From the NCBI GenBank assembly GCA_023441145.1, contig JAEZQN010000365.1:1-10092 (forward strand): DNA of 10,092 nt. The letters run 5' to 3'. Numbering within the stretch: position 1 is the stretch's first letter; every line of letters begins with the position of its first letter. This stretch comes from Bacillota bacterium (GTDB taxonomy: Bacteria; Bacillota; Clostridia; Lachnospirales; Lachnospiraceae). The notes below the pieces were generated by a model. It saw only the letters and a program-made list of their open reading frames with translations, was not told the DNA's origin and ran no database searches. The position numbers and the translations under genes are program-made. This document shows, one piece after another, positions 6,224-10,092 of the stretch.

Positions 6224-7387
6224 TTATAAATTAGCCATTGTTTCCATAATGTAATCAGCAAACTCAGCGCTAGTAGCACCAGTATCTCTTCCTGTCATCA
6301 CAAGCTTCTTCTCTGAAATCGTACAAATATCCAATGCCTTGTAAAGTTTATCAGCCTCTACTGTGTAACCAATATGAGCAAGTAACATTGCACCAGCTCT
6401 AATTACACTACAAGGATCTGCATAAATATCTCTACCTTCCTTCACCATACGTGGTGCGGAACCATGAATTGCTTCAAACATAGCATACTTCTTACCAATA
6501 TTGGCACTTCCTGCAGTACCTACTCCACCTTGGAATTCAGCAGCCTCATCCGTAAGGATATCACCGTAAAGGTTAGGCAATACCATTACTTGGAAGTCTT
6601 TTCTTCTCTTCTCATCTACTAATTTAGCAGTCATAATATCTATGTACCAGTCATCTGCTTGAATACCTGGGTAGTCCTTAGCAATACGATAGAATGTATC
6701 TAAGAACTTACCATCTGTAGTCTTTATAATATTAGCCTTTGTAACAGCAGTTACTCTAGTCTTACCATTTGTCTTAGCAAATTCAAATGCAGCTTTAATA
6801 ATTCTCTCACAGCCCTGGCTAGTTACAACAGTGAAATCGATTCCTAAGTCATCTGTGACATTCACGCCTTCTTTACCTGCTGCATAACCACCCTCAGTGT
6901 TCTCTCTATAAAAGGTCCAATCAATTCCTTGTTCTGGGATTCTTACTGGACGAACATTAGCAAATAGGTCTAATTCCTTTCTCATAGCCACATTTGCAGA
7001 TTCCACATTAGGCCATTCATCGCCTTTTCTTGGAGTAGTAGTAGGTCCTTTTAAGATAACATCACATCGCTTTAATTCCTCTAACACCTCTGCAGGAATT
7101 GCTGCCAGTTCTTCAGCACGTCGTTCAATGGTTAAGCCATCAATCACGCGAAACTCTACTTTTCCAACTTTCACTTCTTCAGCAAGAAGATACTCTAATA
7201 CTCTTTGAGCTTGACTGGTAATAGCAGGACCTATTCCATCACCACCACAAACACCAATGACAATCTTATCTAAAGCCTTATAATCTACAAAATCGCCCTG
7301 TGCCTTCATGGCTTCCACTCTTTTTAACTGTTTTTCTAGTAGCTTTCCAAACTGTTCTTTGGCTGCTTCAATCTCTTGTTGATACAT
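6224..7387 (-). CDS. Isocitrate/isopropylmalate-family dehydrogenase, probably isocitrate dehydrogenase
   Basis: This is a beta-decarboxylating dehydrogenase, most likely turning isocitrate into 2-oxoglutarate. From the ATG at 7387 (GGAGG seven bases upstream) it has 387 residues; an upstream in-frame start at 7438 lacks such support. Visible motifs are GDGIGP (49-54), SANVAMR (130-136) followed by ANVRP (143-147), YRENTE (160-165), Tyr168, Lys217 in VTKANI, NLYGDILTDEAAEFQGG (272-288) with Asp276 and Asp280, and HGSAP (309-313). Ser130 aligns with the serine that holds isocitrate in isocitrate dehydrogenases, where isopropylmalate dehydrogenases lack it. The citrate synthase neighbour points the same way. 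The cofactor is unclear: Arg-Met follows the HGSA-Pro loop, neither the NADP-type Lys-Tyr nor the NAD-type Asp-Ile. About 40 helical residues precede the fold. The gap to the upstream gene's stop is 98 bases. Confidence 0.87.
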   Translation of the reverse strand: MYQQEIEAAKEQFGKLLEKQLKRVEAMKAQGDFVDYKALDKIVIGVCGGDGIGPAITSQAQRVLEYLLAEEVKVGKVEFRVIDGLTIERRAEELAAIPAEVLEELKRCDVILKGPTTTPRKGDEWPNVESANVAMRKELDLFANVRPVRIPEQGIDWTFYRENTEGGYAAGKEGVNVTDDLGIDFTVVTSQGCERIIKAAFEFAKTNGKTRVTAVTKANIIKTTDGKFLDTFYRIAKDYPGIQADDWYIDIMTAKLVDEKRRKDFQVMVLPNLYGDILTDEAAEFQGGVGTAGSANIGKKYAMFEAIHGSAPRMVKEGRDIYADPCSVIRAGAMLLAHIGYTVEADKLYKALDICTISEKKLVMTGRDTGATSAEFADYIMETMANL

Positions 7388-7485
7388 TCCCTTACCTCCA
7401 AAATCCTTAACATTTTCTTCTCTACACAAGTGTATCATAAGCTACGAAATATGACTATACTCACTTTTATAATTTATGTACTGGC

Positions 7486-8874
7486 TTACAGATTAACCCC
7501 TAACTCCTGGCATGCAGAATCAATTACTTCTAAAAGCTCTGCGTCAGTAATGACAGTAACACGACCATCTTCGTATTCCATGTCAACCCAGCTCTTTACT
7601 TTGGCTACTAAGTCACTACCCTTATCTACCTTTCGATCCGCTGGAAGCTTAAAATAACAATTGATCCAATGAGCAATTCCTGCTAACCCTGAAGTATTCG
7701 AAACGGCAACCAAGGCTGGTCGATTTAAAAATTTATCTGTATCAAAGATGTTATAGATCTCTTCATTCTTTAGTAAACCATCTGCATGAATTCCTGCTCT
7801 AGTTACATTGAAATTACGACCAACAAAAGGTGTTCTGCTAGGTACACGATAACCAATTACATTCTCATAATACTCAGCAAGCTCTGTAATCACTGTAGTA
7901 TCCATACCATCAAGCGACCCCTTAATCTGCGCATATTCAAATACCATTGCCTCTAGTGGCGTATTACCAGTTCTTTCTCCGATTCCAAAGATAGAACAGT
8001 TTACCCCACAGGCACCATAAAGCCATGCAGTGGTGGAGTTGACTACTGCTTTGTAAAAATCGTTATGTCCATGCCATTCAATATACTCTGAAGGAACACC
8101 AGCATGAGTCATAAGTCCATAAATAATTCCTTGTACAGACCGAGGAATTACTGCGCCAGGGAAGTTCACACCGTATCCCATGGTATCACAGGCACGTATC
8201 TTAACTGGAAGCTTATACTTTTCACTTAACTTCATTAACTCTAAGCAGAATGGGATAACAAAACCATAAATATCAGAGCGTGTAATATCTTCTAAATGGC
8301 ACCTTGCAGCTACACCAGTCTCTAGACATTCTTTTACAACACTTAAATAATGTTCCATGGCTTGTCGTCTAGTCATCTTCATCTTATAGAAAATGTGGTA
8401 ATCTGAACAACTTACTAAGATTCCTGTCTCCTGTAACCCGATTTCCTTAACAAGCTCAAAATCCTTACGATTCGCACGAATCCAGGCAGTAACCTCAGGG
8501 AACTTATATCCTCTTTCTAAACACTTTTCAACAGCATCACGATCTTTTTTACTATACAAGAAAAATTCACTTTGACGAACAATACCCTTTGGTCCACCTA
8601 ACCTATGTAACATATCATACATGGTAACAATCTGTTCGGTACTATAAGGAGCTCTAGATTGCTGACCATCACGGAAAGTAGTATCGGTAATCCAAATCTC
8701 TTTTGGTAAATTGTGAGGTACGATTCTATCGTTAAATGCAATCTTTGGTACTTCGTCATAAGGAAAAAGGTTGCGAAAAACATTAGGCGTTTCACAATCA
8801 ACTAACGGATACATGTGCTCTTCTAACTGAAGAAGGTTGTTCTGGGTATTTAAATAAACTTTTCGATCTTCCAT
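7486..8874 (-). CDS. Re-type citrate synthase (homocitrate/isopropylmalate synthase-like DRE-TIM enzyme)
   Basis: The enzyme condenses acetyl-CoA with a 2-oxoacid; overall resemblance as I recall it to the Clostridium kluyveri Re-citrate synthase (FPYDEVPK, RIVP, LHRLGGPKG, RQSEFFLYSKKDR, NVTRAGIHADGLLKNEEIYN) makes oxaloacetate the likely acceptor, giving citrate with opposite stereochemistry to the common Si enzyme. The 462 residues hold a TIM barrel with the family signature DTTFRDGQQS (64-73; Arg68, Asp69, Gln71), the metal ligands in HGHND (268-272), and GERTGN (299-304). GIHADGLLK (361-369) belongs to the following subdomain. The start is ATG at 8874, six bases after AAAGGAG. It heads the operon with the dehydrogenase and the GntR regulator, from a near-consensus promoter. 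Automatic annotation may call it homocitrate or 2-isopropylmalate synthase; no LeuA regulatory domain is evident. Confidence 0.88.
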   Translation of the reverse strand: MEDRKVYLNTQNNLLQLEEHMYPLVDCETPNVFRNLFPYDEVPKIAFNDRIVPHNLPKEIWITDTTFRDGQQSRAPYSTEQIVTMYDMLHRLGGPKGIVRQSEFFLYSKKDRDAVEKCLERGYKFPEVTAWIRANRKDFELVKEIGLQETGILVSCSDYHIFYKMKMTRRQAMEHYLSVVKECLETGVAARCHLEDITRSDIYGFVIPFCLELMKLSEKYKLPVKIRACDTMGYGVNFPGAVIPRSVQGIIYGLMTHAGVPSEYIEWHGHNDFYKAVVNSTTAWLYGACGVNCSIFGIGERTGNTPLEAMVFEYAQIKGSLDGMDTTVITELAEYYENVIGYRVPSRTPFVGRNFNVTRAGIHADGLLKNEEIYNIFDTDKFLNRPALVAVSNTSGLAGIAHWINCYFKLPADRKVDKGSDLVAKVKSWVDMEYEDGRVTVITDAELLEVIDSACQELGVNL

Positions 8875-8899
8875 GCAGTTCTCCTTTTATTGATATTTT

Positions 8900-8921
8900 G
8901 TATCATTGTATACAATTATAC
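8900..8921. promoter_or_regulatory. 22-bp palindrome over the -10 box, candidate GntR operator
   Basis: The core ATTGTATACAAT (8905-8916) is a perfect 12-bp palindrome. It extends to 22 bp with GTAT and ATAC arms and one mismatched pair. The core resembles the TNGTNNNACNA-type sites of FadR-subfamily GntR regulators, and the operon encodes such a regulator as its third gene. It contains the -10 hexamer, so binding would block transcription. The regulator-operator pairing is inferred from family and position. Confidence 0.68.
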
Positions 8922-8933
8922 ACGTATTGTCAA
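8905..8933 (-). promoter_or_regulatory. Sigma-A promoter of the citrate synthase operon
   Basis: On the minus strand TTGACA (8928-8933) and TACAAT (8905-8910) are 17 bases apart, a perfect -35 and a 5/6 -10. Transcription would start near 8898, leaving a leader of about 24 bases before the ATG. The -35 box begins at the base right after the stop codon of the upstream surface-protein gene, and the -10 box lies inside the candidate operator. Confidence 0.82.
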
Positions 8934-10092
8934 TTATTTTTTGCCATTATTTTCAAAGTTTTTTTCCATAATTTTTCTTCTAAAAATAAGTAAATACCCC
9001 ATAATGAGTGCAAAAATAATCACTAGAAATACCGTTATAGCAACTAGTAGCTTGTTGTGGTAAAAGCGTACCCACAAATTAGTGGTTACGTAAATGTGGT
9101 TTATTTCCTTTATGGTCTTATTTCCAGCACAGTCTAAGGCAACAATCTTAATATTTTGCTCACTATTGGAACTTGGAACAACGAATTTATACATATCATT
9201 TTCTTGGCTACAGGTTAGTTCTTTGTTATTAAGATAAATTGCCACATCCTGTAGAGCTATGTTATCCATAATGGACAGTGTAACCTCTTTACTTGTTGTA
9301 TCATAAGCTTCATTTTCCTGTATATTCGAAGCAATGATGATTGGCTTGGTCTTGTCCACTCCAAACTCAATTTCTGCACCCTTGGAAGCCAAATCGTTTT
9401 CATTTACATTACCTGAATCATCCTTAGAATGTACCGTAATGGTATAGCGTCCTTCCTCTTGAAATACACTCTCCTTCACCACATAAATGTATTGACTCCA
9501 CTGATGTCGATTATCCTGTTGCATCATAGTATAATCTTTATTTTCAACAAGATTTTTAGTCTCACCATTATGGCTCAATAGTACCTGCGTATCCTCTTTT
9601 ACTAGAGAATTTACATTAGTCTCTGTAAAACTCACACTCCCCACCGATTGGACATAGGTTCCTGCAAGCTTTCTCAGTTGATCACTAAAGGTATACACGG
9701 AGCCAAAGCGGTTCACAGAAAACTCCAAGGACTGACTACTCTGGTTGCCTACAGTATCCTCAGCTTCTATTGTTAGGGTATACAAATCATCCAGTATCTT
9801 TTGATCCGGAAAACAATTCATAATTAGTTGCTGCCCTTTAGCCAAACTTTGGTTGGTTGCTTCTACACTTTTGACTGCAACTCCTCCTGCTTTAATTAAC
9901 TTACTAATCTCATTGTCCCCCTGTAAAAGGTTGATGTTATTGTTTTCTATCAAAAAGACTACCTCACCTATTTTACTGCCACTAAGTCTAACCTTTGTCT
10001 TGTTACTTTCGTAATTATCATCACAAATAGTAACTACAGGCACAAGCTCCCCATTATTTGCTGATTGATGAGCAACTCCCTCTACCTTAATC
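8934..10092 (-). CDS. Cell-surface protein with Ig-like domains and C-terminal membrane anchor, N-terminus outside window
   Basis: The frame stays open to the right edge: 16 codons upstream of the GTG at 10043 remain in frame and read as the natural lead-in of a beta-rich domain. I therefore treat the gene as cut by the window, with 385 residues visible. The visible part contains about three bacterial Ig-like modules, two of them opening with PVVTICDDN or KPIIIASN and each closing with an Asp-x-x-Gly-Asn turn (AEDTVGN, KDDSGN, LDCAGN), as in many large clostridial surface proteins. A single hydrophobic segment (about residues 348-370) followed by RRK and a charged tail places the Ig domains outside and the last 15 residues in the cytoplasm. 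There is no LPXTG motif. Adhesion or carbohydrate binding would be guesses. No terminator separates it from the citrate synthase gene 59 bases downstream. Confidence 0.82.
   Translation of the reverse strand, partial: IKVEGVAHQSANNGELVPVVTICDDNYESNKTKVRLSGSKIGEVVFLIENNNINLLQGDNEISKLIKAGGVAVKSVEATNQSLAKGQQLIMNCFPDQKILDDLYTLTIEAEDTVGNQSSQSLEFSVNRFGSVYTFSDQLRKLAGTYVQSVGSVSFTETNVNSLVKEDTQVLLSHNGETKNLVENKDYTMMQQDNRHQWSQYIYVVKESVFQEEGRYTITVHSKDDSGNVNENDLASKGAEIEFGVDKTKPIIIASNIQENEAYDTTSKEVTLSIMDNIALQDVAIYLNNKELTCSQENDMYKFVVPSSNSEQNIKIVALDCAGNKTIKEINHIYVTTNLWVRFYHNKLLVAITVFLVIIFALIMGYLLIFRRKIMEKNFENNGKK

Noticed and set aside
7423..7434. Inverted repeat TACAC-AA-GTGTA between citrate synthase and the dehydrogenase, considered as a second GntR operator
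   Set aside because: It does not match the ATTGTATACAAT core, is short, and is not next to a recognisable promoter.
7388..7438. An upstream in-frame start that adds 17 residues to the dehydrogenase
   Set aside because: The ATG at 7387 has GGAGG at a 7-base distance. The extra residues include a low-similarity Gly-Gly stretch encoded by the Shine-Dalgarno region itself.
10041..10043. GTG as the start of the surface-protein gene
   Set aside because: The frame is open to the window edge, no Shine-Dalgarno sequence stands before the GTG, and the codons upstream read as a continuing Ig-like domain.
1..10092. CRISPR arrays, insertion sequences, tRNA or rRNA genes, phage genes
   Set aside because: No spaced direct repeats, transposase motifs, terminal repeats or RNA-gene sequences were seen on either strand, and the coding density is that of ordinary chromosome.

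Overview
The window looks like chromosomal DNA from a low-GC, anaerobic Firmicute, most probably a Lachnospiraceae/Clostridiales member. The grounds are AT-rich DNA, strong Bacillus-type ribosome binding sites (AAGGAGG), frequent TTG starts, a clostridial Re-type citrate synthase, and a rex gene beside a YdiF-like ABC-F gene, as I recall for Bacillus. No mobile element, CRISPR array, rRNA or tRNA was seen. The assignment rests on recognised protein motifs only; no database search was run.

Left part (1-2928, minus strand): a rex operon. A near-perfect consensus promoter (TTGACA-17-TATAAT) with an 18-bp palindrome over its -35 region drives rex (NADH/NAD+ sensing repressor), an unrecognised coiled-coil protein, acpS (holo-ACP synthase) and then nnr, a bifunctional NAD(P)HX epimerase/dehydratase that runs off the left edge. 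Rex senses NADH and Nnr repairs damaged NAD(P)H, so the cluster joins redox sensing with cofactor repair. A long hairpin starts at the acpS stop codon and a second promoter candidate precedes nnr, so nnr may be partly uncoupled from the genes upstream.

Centre (2929-5450, plus strand): a divergent pair, an ABC-F ATPase of the YdiF/Uup type followed 15 bases later by a small VOC (glyoxalase-fold) protein. It ends at a strong terminator that also serves the converging minus-strand operon.

Right part (5453-8933, minus strand): a three-gene operon of Re-type citrate synthase, isocitrate/isopropylmalate-family dehydrogenase (isocitrate favoured by the active-site serine) and a FadR-subfamily GntR regulator. 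Citrate synthase and isocitrate dehydrogenase are the two ends of the citrate-to-2-oxoglutarate route that feeds glutamate synthesis; aconitase is not in the window. The promoter is again close to consensus, and a 22-bp palindrome with a GntR-like core covers its -10 box, which suggests that the operon's own regulator acts there.

Right edge (8934-10092, minus strand): the 3' part of a large cell-surface protein with Ig-like domains and a C-terminal membrane anchor; its start lies outside the window. Its stop codon directly abuts the citrate synthase -35 box and no terminator lies between them.

I do not see a clearly undescribed system. The best leads are the two operator candidates, the unknown protein between rex and acpS, the hairpin after acpS, and the run of TTG starts.
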